Assembly: GCA_947626195.1 (NCBI GenBank)
Contig: CANQRF010000005.1
Location: forward strand, 1 to 64,000
DNA length: 64,000 nucleotides
Direction of reading: 5' to 3'
From: an uncultured Eggerthellaceae bacterium
GTDB lineage: Bacteria; Actinomycetota; Coriobacteriia; Coriobacteriales; Eggerthellaceae
A model generated the notes under the pieces. That model worked only from the letters and a program-made list of their open reading frames with translations. It was not told the DNA's origin and made no database searches. This document shows positions 18,272 to 26,618 of this stretch, in pieces. The first letter of the stretch is position 1; every line of letters starts with the position of its first letter. Position numbers and translations under genes: made by a program.

Positions 18272-18682
18272 TTAGCTGATGTGGTTGGCGACCCATGAAG
18301 CGAGCGTCTCGAAGGGAATGCCGCCCTGAGCCACTCCGATAATCATATCGAACAATTCACTGGCGGGCGGGTCGAAGGTACAGCCGTTCAGCCTGAGAAA
18401 AACTCCTAAAATGGCAGCCCCCGTTCGCTTATTGCCGTCGATGAAAGGGTGGTTCGCAATGACTCCGAAGGCATAACGAGCGGCTTTTGAGGAGAGCGTG
18501 GGATAAAGATCCGCGCCATCAAAGGTCTGAAATGGTTGAGCGAGGGCCGAGTCGAGCAGCCCCTCGTCTCGGATGCCGCCAACGCCGCCGAAACGAGCAA
18601 TCGCGGCTGAATGGATGGCGATAACTGTGGCCCTGCTAAGGCGTCTCGGCGATGAGTCGAACGCCGGTTCTCGCAGGATCAT
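18272..18682 (-). CDS. doc: Doc-type Fic toxin (death on curing)
   Basis: The 136-residue protein has the Doc-type Fic core HPFIDGNKRTGAA near residues 78-90 and an N-terminal region typical of Doc (VIAIHSAAIARFGG, IRDEGLLDSALAQP). Doc toxins phosphorylate EF-Tu and stop translation. It is the second gene of the pair: its ATG overlaps the antitoxin stop by 4 bp (ATGA), so the two are translationally coupled. The active-site His, Asn-Lys-Arg residues are all present, so the toxin looks functional. Confidence 0.93.
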   Translation of the reverse strand: MILREPAFDSSPRRLSRATVIAIHSAAIARFGGVGGIRDEGLLDSALAQPFQTFDGADLYPTLSSKAARYAFGVIANHPFIDGNKRTGAAILGVFLRLNGCTFDPPASELFDMIIGVAQGGIPFETLASWVANHIS

Positions 18683-18900
18683 TTGGCCAGCTCTTCGAAT
18701 ACGCCGCGATACTCCTCCATGAAATCGACGGCGATATCGAGCGCCTCACGGTCAACGTCGCCGCTAGCTTGCACGGGGCTGATTATCACCCACGGCTTGT
18801 TGTTCTTGAGCACCGTTACCGGATGCCCGCTTCGGTTTATCTCCGCCGTCACGCGCGAGAAGTTGTTCTTCACGTCCGCAAGCCCCATGGTAAACGCCAT
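18679..18900 (-). CDS. phd: Phd/YefM-family antitoxin
   Basis: The 73-residue antitoxin has the Phd/YefM DNA-binding N-terminus (GLADVKNNFSRVTAEINRSG, then PVTVLKNNKPWVIISP) and an acidic C-terminal tail (DIAVDFMEEYRGVFEELAK) that should occupy the Doc active site. ATG 18900 follows GAGGGGG. An inverted repeat just upstream probably serves for autoregulation by the Phd-Doc complex. Family and partnership are clear. Confidence 0.92.
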   Translation of the reverse strand: MAFTMGLADVKNNFSRVTAEINRSGHPVTVLKNNKPWVIISPVQASGDVDREALDIAVDFMEEYRGVFEELAK

Positions 18901-18916
18901 ACAGTCCCCCTCAATG

Positions 18917-18938
18917 AATAGTCATAATAAAGACTATT
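18917..18938 (-). promoter_or_regulatory. Probable Phd-Doc operator
   Basis: AATAGTC at 18917-18923 and GACTATT at 18932-18938 form a 7-bp inverted repeat with an 8-base AT-rich centre, 16 bp upstream of the phd ATG. Phd-family antitoxins bind palindromes in this position to repress their own operon. Confidence 0.6.
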
Positions 18939-19027
18939 ATATTAGACCGAAATATGGCCATTGATTGGGCGCACACAAAATTTCCTTTACCTTGACAAGC
19001 CCCCAAAGGGCCTCGTTTCTGCGAAGG

Positions 19028-19330
19028 TCATTTGCCATGGTGAAGTATCCTTTCAATGTAGCGTTGCTCCAATTTCAGTTGGCGAATGGTGGCTTCGAGC
19101 TCTTTACGGCGAGTGATCTGCGCCCTGAGGGCTTTCTCGACTTTTTCTGCTGTGCCAATGTAATCGGTGATGATCTGATTTCCCTTACGATATTTGAGAT
19201 AGCAATAGGACTTCTTGCCGCGCTTCTTGATGGCGACACTGCCTTTAGGAAGTCGGTCGCACTCGGCGACATAGGCTTGCTGCGCTCGTTCGTTACGGTC
19301 GAGCTCTTCTTCAAGTATCTCGGTTATCAT
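19028..19330 (-). CDS. Small basic hypothetical protein with N-terminal coiled coil
   Basis: The 100-residue protein starts with an acidic helical stretch (MITEILEEELDRNERAQQAY), then a basic beta-rich middle (LPKGSVAIKKRGKKSYCYLKYRKGN) and a C-terminal coiled coil with REL and KLEQ heptads. Similar short proteins occur in many anaerobes near toxin or nucleotidyltransferase genes, but I recognise no named family. A start at 19357 is also possible but would fall inside the inverted repeat at 19349-19390, so 19330 is preferred. Its role is unknown. Confidence 0.6.
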   Translation of the reverse strand: MITEILEEELDRNERAQQAYVAECDRLPKGSVAIKKRGKKSYCYLKYRKGNQIITDYIGTAEKVEKALRAQITRRKELEATIRQLKLEQRYIERILHHGK

Positions 19331-19348
19331 GTTGCGTTCTGCCAAAAC

Positions 19349-19390
19349 ATACCCCACAAATACTATAAAAAATCGATAAATGTGGGGTAT
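19349..19390 (-). promoter_or_regulatory. 10-bp inverted repeat around the promoter of the small gene
   Basis: ATACCCCACA at 19349-19358 and TGTGGGGTAT at 19381-19390 are exact inverted repeats 22 bases apart. On the minus strand a TATAGT box (19362-19367) lies between them, so a protein bound at both arms would cover the promoter. Confidence 0.5.
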
Positions 19391-19536
19391 ATACTAGCAC
19401 ATCGTTGGTGGGCTGTGTGGCAGTGGGGATCGCGAAATGACGAGGCTCATGACTGGCTTTCAGAGATGATCTTCTTTGATTAGAGTGACGCTATGGAGGT
19501 TGCTGGCGTTCCGCACGGTTGGGGAAGCGGTGAGAC

Positions 19537-19968
19537 GTGAGAATATCCACGAAGAAGTGGCACTGCGCGCGGTTTATGATCAACCTTGTCCAGCGTTGGG
19601 GAAATGGGTGCGTGGCTTTGAAAGATCTAGACGAGCGCCATGCCATCCCCAAGAAGTATCTCGAGCAAGTGGTGGCTCCTCTTGCCTCGGCTGACCTTTG
19701 GAATGTGACACGTTGATATTTGGCTAATTACGAGCTTTCTCGCGATCCTGCAAACATCACGCTCTGTGATATGGTCTCCGCGTCTGGATACGGACCCGAA
19801 CTCATCGATTGCACGAGCGAACTCTTCGTTTGTGTGCATCAGCAAGACTGCCTTTCCCAGCGCGTTTGGAGTGGGATGGAGGATGATATCCGTGGCTATT
19901 TTCGCGGTATTGCGTTCACCTCCATAGCCCACGACTTCAAAGAGGTCGATATCGCCTACGCGGGATAA
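19537..19968 (+). pseudogene. Rrf2-family transcription regulator broken by one in-frame TGA
   Basis: From GTG 19537 the frame reads RISTKKWHCARFMINLVQRW, then VALKDLDERHAIPKKYLEQV, then DLWNVTR-stop-YLANYELSRDP and ITLCDMVSASGYGPELIDC. This matches Rrf2 proteins through the winged helix and dimer helix. TGA at 19714-19716 falls where relatives have Gly (the RGY/RGF wing), so a single GGA to TGA change explains it. The rest stays in frame to TAA 19966. The Cys residues near 96, 107 and 113 recall a cluster-binding Rrf2 sensor. It lies just upstream of the molybdoenzyme operon and may once have controlled it. Confidence 0.85.
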
Positions 19969-19988
19969 TTGTGAGTTGCAACTCCTAT

Positions 19989-20018
19989 TTGACCTGATGA
20001 ATTTCTGCTCCCTATATT
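19989..20018 (+). promoter_or_regulatory. Promoter of the molybdoenzyme operon (predicted)
   Basis: TTGACC at 19989-19994 and TATATT at 20013-20018 are 18 bp apart. A perfect 12-bp palindrome, GAGTTGCAACTC at 19973-19984, touches the -35 box and could be a regulator site. The leader to the first gene would be about 105 bases. Confidence 0.5.
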
Positions 20019-20131
20019 TTATGGGGATTATTTTCGTCTTTTACTTCATTTCATGGGGTGTGTTCTTTCGCGCCGACTTTTAGGCTACAAGTGTCTCGAG
20101 GGAATGCGACGCCGAGGGGATGGTGCATGTC

Positions 20132-20893
20132 ATGGATGTCGAAATCAATGCGTCAGCGCGCGTGCGCGACGATACGGATTATTTACAACAAAACGATGGG
20201 TATCCTGAAACTAACAAAGGTGAAAAAGCTGCATTTGATACTACCATGATGCCTGCTAGTCTCGTTGAAGGCGATCCGAATAATGCCATGGAGCTGCTCC
20301 ATTCAAACGCCTCGAATAGTGCGGTACTTTTTCGAATTCTCGAATTCATCCAAGATCCGATAAAACTAAAAGATCTAGAAAAAAATATCTATGAAATTCC
20401 CGAATACGCTTCTGCGACGCAACCGCCTTTCACATTGATAACGTGGTTGGCCGATTGTGACGCACTATCCATCATTGATGTGGATGATCATGGAAACCCA
20501 GTTACTGCCGATGTCTATCCTGAGCTTTCGGATGATGAACGTGATGATCTCGTTGTCGACAGAATAGTGGTAATAACCGAGGTTGGAAAAGATGCATACG
20601 AGGCTTTCAATCCGGTTCGTAGGATTCAAAACGCTTTTGACGTCAATCCCTCACAAGTCGATGTCTTTATCACGACTCTTGCGTTTCTGACCGAGAAAAG
20701 AGACTTCAGTGAAATCGATCGTTTTCTCCGCGGTCGCGATGAGCTTGCCCTGGCGCTCAGCACAAAAGGTGAACATGTCCAGCCGAGTTCGATTGTGGGG
20801 AAACTTTCGCAGACAGGCGCCATTGTGTTCAATGGCGGCTGGATCATTACTCCAGAAGGGGAAGAAATGCTGAAGGAACATAGATGCCATTAG
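20132..20893 (+). CDS. Hypothetical protein, first gene of the molybdoenzyme operon
   Basis: The 253-residue soluble protein is acidic at the N-terminus. Its middle resembles winged-helix repeats (SAVLFRILEFIQDPIKLKDLE and PPFTLITWLADCDALSIIDV), and its end, QTGAIVFNGGWIITPEGEEML, looks like another winged-helix wing. I do not recognise a named family. Start 20132 lies 12 bp after GAGGGG; ATG 20120 would touch that site. It is 73 bp upstream of the catalytic subunit and reads the same way, so it may be a regulator or maturation factor for the reductase. Codon use is poorer in GC than the flanking core genes. Confidence 0.6.
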   Translation: MDVEINASARVRDDTDYLQQNDGYPETNKGEKAAFDTTMMPASLVEGDPNNAMELLHSNASNSAVLFRILEFIQDPIKLKDLEKNIYEIPEYASATQPPFTLITWLADCDALSIIDVDDHGNPVTADVYPELSDDERDDLVVDRIVVITEVGKDAYEAFNPVRRIQNAFDVNPSQVDVFITTLAFLTEKRDFSEIDRFLRGRDELALALSTKGEHVQPSSIVGKLSQTGAIVFNGGWIITPEGEEMLKEHRCH

Positions 20894-20966
20894 GTAGGCA
20901 AGGAGAGGAGGATCTTATCGATACGTGAAAAGTCCGAGCAAGAGCGATTTTTAGAAAGGAATGATA

Positions 20967-23900
20967 ATGAAGCCAATTCAACTCACGAGGCGTAGATTAC
21001 TTCAATCGGCAGCGGTGGCTGGTGCAGCTTTGGCAGCAGGGTCTTTGCTTTCCGCTTGCTCTTCGACGGAAACGGCTACCAAGCAGGAAGTTGAGCAGGC
21101 CCGACAGGTTGAACGAGCGTTTTACAACTCGATTTGTCACGGTTGCATTGCCTCATGCCCCTGCAGGGTTTATCTGGAAGATGGCGTAGTCGTTAAAATC
21201 GAAGGCCACCCCGATGCCCCTCTGTCACAGCGCTCTTTGTGCATGAAGGGATTGAACCAACTACACACGTGCTATAGCCCACGGCGAGTTCTCTATCCGC
21301 TGAAGCGGACGAGCGCGCGCGGAGCCGAAAATGCAACCTTTGAACGTATAAGCTGGGACGAGGCGGTTGATCTTGCGGCTACGAAGATCGCCGAAGCGTT
21401 TGAGAAATACAGCACGTACGCACTCATGGTTTCGACGGGTGGTGGCGGGTCGTATAGTCGTCCAAGCATGACGGCAAGTTTCCCGATTTCGTTTGGAGCG
21501 GCAAACTTCTTCGAGCCCGGATGTGCGCAGTGCCTCCTTCCACGCTTGGCAATCGCCTCATATATGTATGGCGGATCCTGCCAATCAATGGCTGACGGTA
21601 TGGTAGTGGAATGCTTCAAGGGACAGAGCAAGGCCGATCAAGAAGCGGGAATCACTGGTGACACCCAGATGGTAGTCCTTTGGGCTACACAGCCCTCTGC
21701 TTCCAGCTCTGCGCAGGCAGGACGTGCTATGGCTGAGTATCGCGCTCGTGGTGGGAAGACCGTTGTTGTTGACCCTAAGTTCACAGCTGATGCCGCTAAG
21801 GCCGATGTTTGGCTACCGGTGCGCCCAGGATCAGATCCCGCACTCATCCTTTCTTGGTATCGAGTCATTCTTGACGAAAAACTCTACGATGAAGAGTTTA
21901 CGAAGTACTTCACAAATCTTCCCGTCCTCATTAATCCTGATACGAATTTACCGTGGCTGGCAACCGAAGTGTTCGGTGAAGAGGCGCAGACGACCCCAGC
22001 TAACACTCCCGTCTATGTTTGCGTAGATGAGAATACTGGAGAAATCGCGCCATTGCCGTTCGGCGATCCCGCTGTTGTTTCTCAGCAAGTGAATCCACAG
22101 GTACTTGCCACTGCCGAGGTCAATGGTGTCATGTCGCGTTCTGCTGGTCAGATCTATCGTGACGAAGCCGATCCGTGGACGCTTGAGCGTGTCGAGGAAT
22201 TTTGCTGGGTGCCGGCGGAAAGCAATCGAGCAGCTATCGATCTGTACACGAACCCTCCCGGGGGAGTTGCGGGTATTGCGCAAGGCGTTGCTCCCGATAT
22301 GGAGGAAGGCTCTTCTCAAGTGCCACTTGGACTCATGGGTCTTGACATGATTATGGGATACGTCAATAAACCAGGTGCAACGCTAATACAAACGGGCAAA
22401 CCGGCTGCGGCTGACGGTGAAGCTTCTCGTCCAACTGTATTCCTCGATTACTTGGAGAGATTTGGCGCGCCTGTGGGCGTTGGCTACCAAATCGGTGCTA
22501 CCGAGGAAGAAAATCGAGCGCGAGCTGACAGTGTTCCGGAGACCTATGACCCGAACGATAAAGAAGCGAAACCTTATTACACGAAAGCCACCCAATATGC
22601 GGTGAATCAGCTTCAACTCGACCGCTTGGGCATGACGAATCATCGTGGCCTTTATGACTGGATGGCAAGCCATATTCCAACTGTTCGAGAAGCCGTTGAG
22701 ACCGGTGACCCCTATAAACTTGCCGTATGGTTCGACTTGTCCGGAAACAAACTTGCCGTGCTGGGTTCGGCAGGGGCATGGTATAACGCGGTTATGGATG
22801 GCGGTCTCGATTTTGTGATCAGCCAACATCCTATTCTGACATCGTTCCATATGGAATTGGCCGATCTTGTCTTTCCTGTAGAGGAATGGCTTGAAGCCAC
22901 GGGCGCTTCCGATGGCCAATTGAATTATGCTTTTCCGACCCCGGGTGTCATTCATCTTGGCGAGACAGTGCCGCATACGGTGGCACCGCAGCTTGTTGTG
23001 GACGCTCTCTCTGAGAAAGTGGCTGACAAGCTGGATAAAATCATGTTCGGAACGACCGGACAAAGCATGGAGGAGCTAGGGCTTTCGTTCCCCATCGGTA
23101 TGGGCTTTACCAATGGTAACCGGAGTGAGGATGAGCTTTGGGATCGTCAGATTCAAAAATTCAGCGAGTTTCCAGGTGCAGAGAACATAAAAACCAAAGA
23201 AGAGTTTTTGGATTTCGCGAAGAACAACTCCAAGTTCTATCTCGTTAGTCCTCCTCCTGAGAAATACTGGACATATGGTCAGCATCTTCCTTTGGCGGAT
23301 GACGGACTTCCAGTTGGGTTCCCCACGGAGTCGCGGAAATGCGAAGTGTATTGCACGGCATTGCTGAAACTCTCTCAAACTGGTTGGCCGCATTGCTATC
23401 CGCGTGAAAATGAACCTATTGATCCGCGAGCAGGCAATTGGAATGGAGCATACGCACCGATTTGCCGTGTTCCAGAGCAAAAAGAAGCACCTGATATTCC
23501 CAATTCGGAAGGCTACATTGCAGCTTACGATCCGGACTTCCCCTTGGCTCTTACGAGTGGACGTGTGTATCACTACCATCATGGCACAATGCGGCATGCA
23601 CCATTTGCTCGTGAATTGTATCCTGCACCGTTTGTGAGCATCAATCCCGAGACGGCCGATGAGTATGGCGTTGAAAGTGGCGATTGGGTGGAGATCTCCT
23701 CGCGTCGTACGGTTGGTACCGATTATGATCCGCAAGGGACGCGGGGTACGGAGCTCTCTTATGCGAAATCGAAAGAGCACAACATAAAGGTCGGAGATCC
23801 CATCCATGCCATCGTCAAAGTTTCGAAAGAGGTGGCTCCTAAGGTTCTTTGGATGGAACGTTTCTGGAATCCGGAATGCTATGACGCAACGCGTGAGGGG

Positions 23901-24167
23901 AAGAAAACCGGCGGGTGGCAGGAGTGCAACGTGAATGTGCTCACCAACGCCATTGATCCGAACTTTAATGAGGTGTTTGGGTCGTACACCAATCGTGGAT
24001 TTGCGGTCAATATCAAGAAGTCATCAAGGCCGGACGGTGTCTGGATAGAACCAAAAGAGTTTGAGCCCTTTATGCCTACCGCAGAAAATCAAGTAACACC
24101 CGAGGTCGGCGTGCTGAGGGACAACAAAGACATGCGTACCGACACCGTTAAGTTCGGAGGTGAATAA
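20967..24167 (+). CDS. Tat-exported molybdopterin oxidoreductase, DMSO-reductase family catalytic subunit
   Basis: The 1066-residue protein begins with a twin-arginine signal (LTRRRLLQ, then a hydrophobic AAVAGAALAAGSLLSAC). A [4Fe-4S] site follows: CHGCIASC with a fourth Cys in SLCMKG. The bis-MGD body has GGGGSYSRPS and GCAQCLLPR near residue 188, where a Cys could be the molybdenum ligand. The C-terminal cap has LTSGRVYHYHHGTMRHAPFA. It should act on the outer face of the membrane, reducing or transforming an unknown substrate. Relatives in gut Coriobacteriia include catechol dehydroxylases, so that is one hypothesis. ATG 20967 sits 6 bp after AAAGGA. The next gene begins 2 bp after its stop. 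Confidence 0.9.
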   Translation: MKPIQLTRRRLLQSAAVAGAALAAGSLLSACSSTETATKQEVEQARQVERAFYNSICHGCIASCPCRVYLEDGVVVKIEGHPDAPLSQRSLCMKGLNQLHTCYSPRRVLYPLKRTSARGAENATFERISWDEAVDLAATKIAEAFEKYSTYALMVSTGGGGSYSRPSMTASFPISFGAANFFEPGCAQCLLPRLAIASYMYGGSCQSMADGMVVECFKGQSKADQEAGITGDTQMVVLWATQPSASSSAQAGRAMAEYRARGGKTVVVDPKFTADAAKADVWLPVRPGSDPALILSWYRVILDEKLYDEEFTKYFTNLPVLINPDTNLPWLATEVFGEEAQTTPANTPVYVCVDENTGEIAPLPFGDPAVVSQQVNPQVLATAEVNGVMSRSAGQIYRDEADPWTLERVEEFCWVPAESNRAAIDLYTNPPGGVAGIAQGVAPDMEEGSSQVPLGLMGLDMIMGYVNKPGATLIQTGKPAAADGEASRPTVFLDYLERFGAPVGVGYQIGATEEENRARADSVPETYDPNDKEAKPYYTKATQYAVNQLQLDRLGMTNHRGLYDWMASHIPTVREAVETGDPYKLAVWFDLSGNKLAVLGSAGAWYNAVMDGGLDFVISQHPILTSFHMELADLVFPVEEWLEATGASDGQLNYAFPTPGVIHLGETVPHTVAPQLVVDALSEKVADKLDKIMFGTTGQSMEELGLSFPIGMGFTNGNRSEDELWDRQIQKFSEFPGAENIKTKEEFLDFAKNNSKFYLVSPPPEKYWTYGQHLPLADDGLPVGFPTESRKCEVYCTALLKLSQTGWPHCYPRENEPIDPRAGNWNGAYAPICRVPEQKEAPDIPNSEGYIAAYDPDFPLALTSGRVYHYHHGTMRHAPFARELYPAPFVSINPETADEYGVESGDWVEISSRRTVGTDYDPQGTRGTELSYAKSKEHNIKVGDPIHAIVKVSKEVAPKVLWMERFWNPECYDATREGKKTGGWQECNVNVLTNAIDPNFNEVFGSYTNRGFAVNIKKSSRPDGVWIEPKEFEPFMPTAENQVTPEVGVLRDNKDMRTDTVKFGGE

Positions 24168-24169
24168 CT

Positions 24170-24832
24170 ATGGCACGCGCACTTGTCGTCGACCTCGATC
24201 GATGCTCTGGATGTGAAGCCTGCGTCGTTTCCTGTAAGTTTCAGAACAACCTCGATCTTGGAAATTACTTTAGTCACGTCGTCGAAGTTGGGCCGACTGG
24301 AGAATTTCCCGATATCGAACGCTATTGGCTTCCCATCCAATGTCAACAATGCTCAAATGCTCCCTGCGTGGAAATCTGCCCAACAGGCGCGTCTTATCGC
24401 GATTCCGACAATGGGGCCGTGCTCATTGATGCCGACACCTGCATCGGATGCAAGACCTGCCTGAGTGCTTGCCCATACAGTGATCCGACTGGTGCCGTAA
24501 AGCCATCAGTGCGTTGGTTTAACGAAGCCGAACAAATTGTGCAAAAATGTACGTTATGCAATGATTTGACCGCCACCTCAGATGGTGTCGAGAACGATGA
24601 TGACCCCTTCGATAGCAGCCACGCGGTACCGCCTTGTGTCCACAACTGCACCTGTGGGGCGCGATATTTTGGTGATCTCGATGATCCCAATTCAGCGGCA
24701 TCCCAAGCCTTGGCGAAAGCCGAAAACGAGGGTAGGGCTATTCATAGCATTGAGGCTGAGGGAGCTCAGCCGGTTGCGAAATATATCCTCTCTGCCGATA
24801 TTGCGACTTGGCAAGGATTGGGTGAGAGATAA
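24170..24832 (+). CDS. Four-cluster [4Fe-4S] ferredoxin subunit (DmsB/PsrB-like)
   Basis: The 220-residue subunit carries four cluster motifs: CSGCEACVVSC at the start, CQQCSNAPCVEIC, CIGCKTCLSAC, and a split CTLC with later PPCVHNCTC. It wires electrons from the membrane partner to the molybdoenzyme and probably travels with it through Tat. The start lies 2 bp after the catalytic-subunit stop. The arrangement is normal for DmsB-type subunits. A perfect 30-bp palindrome lies just downstream, before the chaperone gene. Confidence 0.94.
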   Translation: MARALVVDLDRCSGCEACVVSCKFQNNLDLGNYFSHVVEVGPTGEFPDIERYWLPIQCQQCSNAPCVEICPTGASYRDSDNGAVLIDADTCIGCKTCLSACPYSDPTGAVKPSVRWFNEAEQIVQKCTLCNDLTATSDGVENDDDPFDSSHAVPPCVHNCTCGARYFGDLDDPNSAASQALAKAENEGRAIHSIEAEGAQPVAKYILSADIATWQGLGER

Positions 24833-24876
24833 GAACCAAAGCTCTACAGCAGCATCGCTTAGCGCACTAACGAGAT

Positions 24877-24906
24877 TTGGCGGGCGGCGAATTCGCCGCC
24901 CGCCAA
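24877..24906. repeat. Perfect 30-bp GC-rich palindrome inside the operon
   Basis: TTGGCGGGCGGCGAA and TTCGCCGCCCGCCAA are exact complements with no mismatch. The RNA would form a very stable hairpin with GAATTC at its tip, 44 bp after the ferredoxin stop and 21 bp before the chaperone start. No T run follows, so a processing or stability element that sets subunit/chaperone ratio is more likely than a terminator. Confidence 0.8.
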
Positions 24907-24927
24907 TGCGGAGAAAGAGAGCTTCCG

Positions 24928-25671
24928 TTGAAGACAAATCTTCATCAATCAAGGGACGTAGAAAGCAACCGCGACATATCGATAGATGAGATACTTGCGG
25001 GAAGAAGTGCGAGTTATCGACTTTTGTCGCGACTTTTTCTGAAGCCACTCTCAAACGGTGATATTGCTGAAATGGCGCAGGCTGATCTTATCGAACGATC
25101 TCGGCAGTTTGATGAGGGTTCCCTGATCCAACAGGGGTTTAATGACATGGGGCGCGCTTTGCGATTGCGAAATAGTGGAACGCGTCAAAAGCTTGCAACC
25201 GATTACACCATGTGTTTCGACGGCATTAGCTCAATCGATGACCTTGTGGCAGTTCCGTATGCGAGCGTGTTTCTTAGCGAAAGCGGCCTACTCAATCAGG
25301 CGCCTCGAAACGAGGTGTATCATCTATTTCTCTCAGAAGGCGTGAAATTAAAGCCTGACATCAATCTCCCTGAGGATCACATTAGCTTTGAACTTGAATT
25401 CCTTGCAGTACTCTCAGAACGTGCTCAGGTAAATTTCATGGACCACGACATCGATCGTACTATTCATTACCTCACCGTCTCAAAGTCGTTCATCGAAGAG
25501 AATGTCTTGACTTGGTTTGCTGCGTTCGTAGATCGTGCGGCCCGCATCCTAAAAACACGATTTTATAAAGGGCTTCTCAAAGCCACGCAAGGCTATCTCG
25601 ACCTTGATCTCGATGTTTTGCGGGATCTTTATGATGTCCTCTCACGTGGTTTAGAGACGAGACCTTCTTAA
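24928..25671 (+). CDS. TorD/DmsD-family molybdoenzyme chaperone
   Basis: The 247-residue all-helical protein matches the TorD family: RSASYRLLSRLFLKPL near the start, ATDYTMCFDG and VPYASVFLSESGLLNQ in the middle and PEDHISFELEFLAVLSERAQ, which resembles the conserved EPxDHIxxEL motif. Such chaperones bind the Tat signal of the catalytic subunit and guard cofactor insertion. TTG 24928 with AGAGAG six bases upstream is preferred; the in-frame TTG at 24877 would lie inside the palindrome. It is the fourth gene of the reductase operon. Confidence 0.85.
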   Translation: MKTNLHQSRDVESNRDISIDEILAGRSASYRLLSRLFLKPLSNGDIAEMAQADLIERSRQFDEGSLIQQGFNDMGRALRLRNSGTRQKLATDYTMCFDGISSIDDLVAVPYASVFLSESGLLNQAPRNEVYHLFLSEGVKLKPDINLPEDHISFELEFLAVLSERAQVNFMDHDIDRTIHYLTVSKSFIEENVLTWFAAFVDRAARILKTRFYKGLLKATQGYLDLDLDVLRDLYDVLSRGLETRPS

Positions 25672-25731
25672 TCCATTGAATGATTGCCGTTGGCTGGCCA
25701 CGTGAAATCGTGACATGAAAGGGTAGCGGAT

Positions 25732-26472
25732 ATGGATTTATTGATAGCTTTGGTATTTGCCGTTTTGTTTAGCTTCGCTTTTCGCAATGCGATTCGGAAA
25801 GTGCCCGTTGTTTTTTATATCATCGCGGTGATCATTGATGCTGTATTTCTCTTTCACATCCTTTCCAATATATCCGTAGAAGCCAATCGCCTAATACAGC
25901 CTTATTTTTATAAAGGACTCTTTTCATACGGATTATTCACCGTTGTCATGTTTATTGGGGCGTTCTCAAGATCGTCGTGGATACGGAAATATCTTCAACC
26001 CATACGAGGAGAGCTTTCCGTTATTGCGGCAATACTCATGTACGGTCACGTTGTCAATTATGCTGGTTCTTACCTTGTGCAAGTTTCGACTGGGGTTCAA
26101 GCTCTTCGCGCTAATCTCGTCATTTCGCTTGTTGTTTCAGTGGCGCTTGTCGTCATTCTTACCATACTTACTGTCACCTCGTTTGAGTTCATTCGAAGGC
26201 GGATGGATTCAGTGCATTGGAAAAAGATCCAATGGTTGGCTTATCCGTTCTTCATTCTCATTTACATTCACCTCTTTCTTGTTTTGGGTCCATCGGCGTT
26301 CGGATTCGCTTCGCCGGTTGTTCGTGTGCTCATCTATACTGTGATCTTGGCGGCTTACCTTGTCTTACGTATCAGGCGCGCTGTGATCGATTCAGCACGG
26401 AAGAAAGACGCGTCTCCTCTGCTTAATGACAAGGATCATGGAAACCTAGACGGTTTAGAAATCACGGCATGA
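25732..26472 (+). CDS. MsrQ/YedZ-like haem b membrane protein
   Basis: The 246-residue protein has about six transmembrane helices. Candidate haem-ligand His residues lie in LMYGHVVNYAGSY near residue 105 and IYIHLFLV near 182, separated by about two helices, as in the ferric-reductase-like transmembrane family that includes MsrQ. It probably oxidises menaquinol and passes electrons to the ferredoxin subunit. This is unlike the NrfD- or DmsC-type anchors usual for DMSO-reductase-family operons. It ends in a hydrophilic tail. The gene is 60 bp after the chaperone. Confidence 0.8.
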   Translation: MDLLIALVFAVLFSFAFRNAIRKVPVVFYIIAVIIDAVFLFHILSNISVEANRLIQPYFYKGLFSYGLFTVVMFIGAFSRSSWIRKYLQPIRGELSVIAAILMYGHVVNYAGSYLVQVSTGVQALRANLVISLVVSVALVVILTILTVTSFEFIRRRMDSVHWKKIQWLAYPFFILIYIHLFLVLGPSAFGFASPVVRVLIYTVILAAYLVLRIRRAVIDSARKKDASPLLNDKDHGNLDGLEITA

Positions 26473-26618
26473 AGATCTATGCAGAAAAAGCGAGATTGGG
26501 AGTAAAGCTGCCGGTTTGGAGTAATCGAGGTATGATACATGTGTAAGCCGGCTTTGCTGTCAAGGATGGCCTCTCATAACAGTCTGCTTGTTGGTTAAAC
26601 AATTGTTCGCGGTGTTTT

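Noticed and set aside
19714-19716. TGA in the Rrf2 gene as selenocysteine, Trp or Gly recoding
   Set aside because: TGA ends many intact genes here, no SECIS-like hairpin was seen, and a simple GGA to TGA mutation explains the break. Recoding is kept only as a check.
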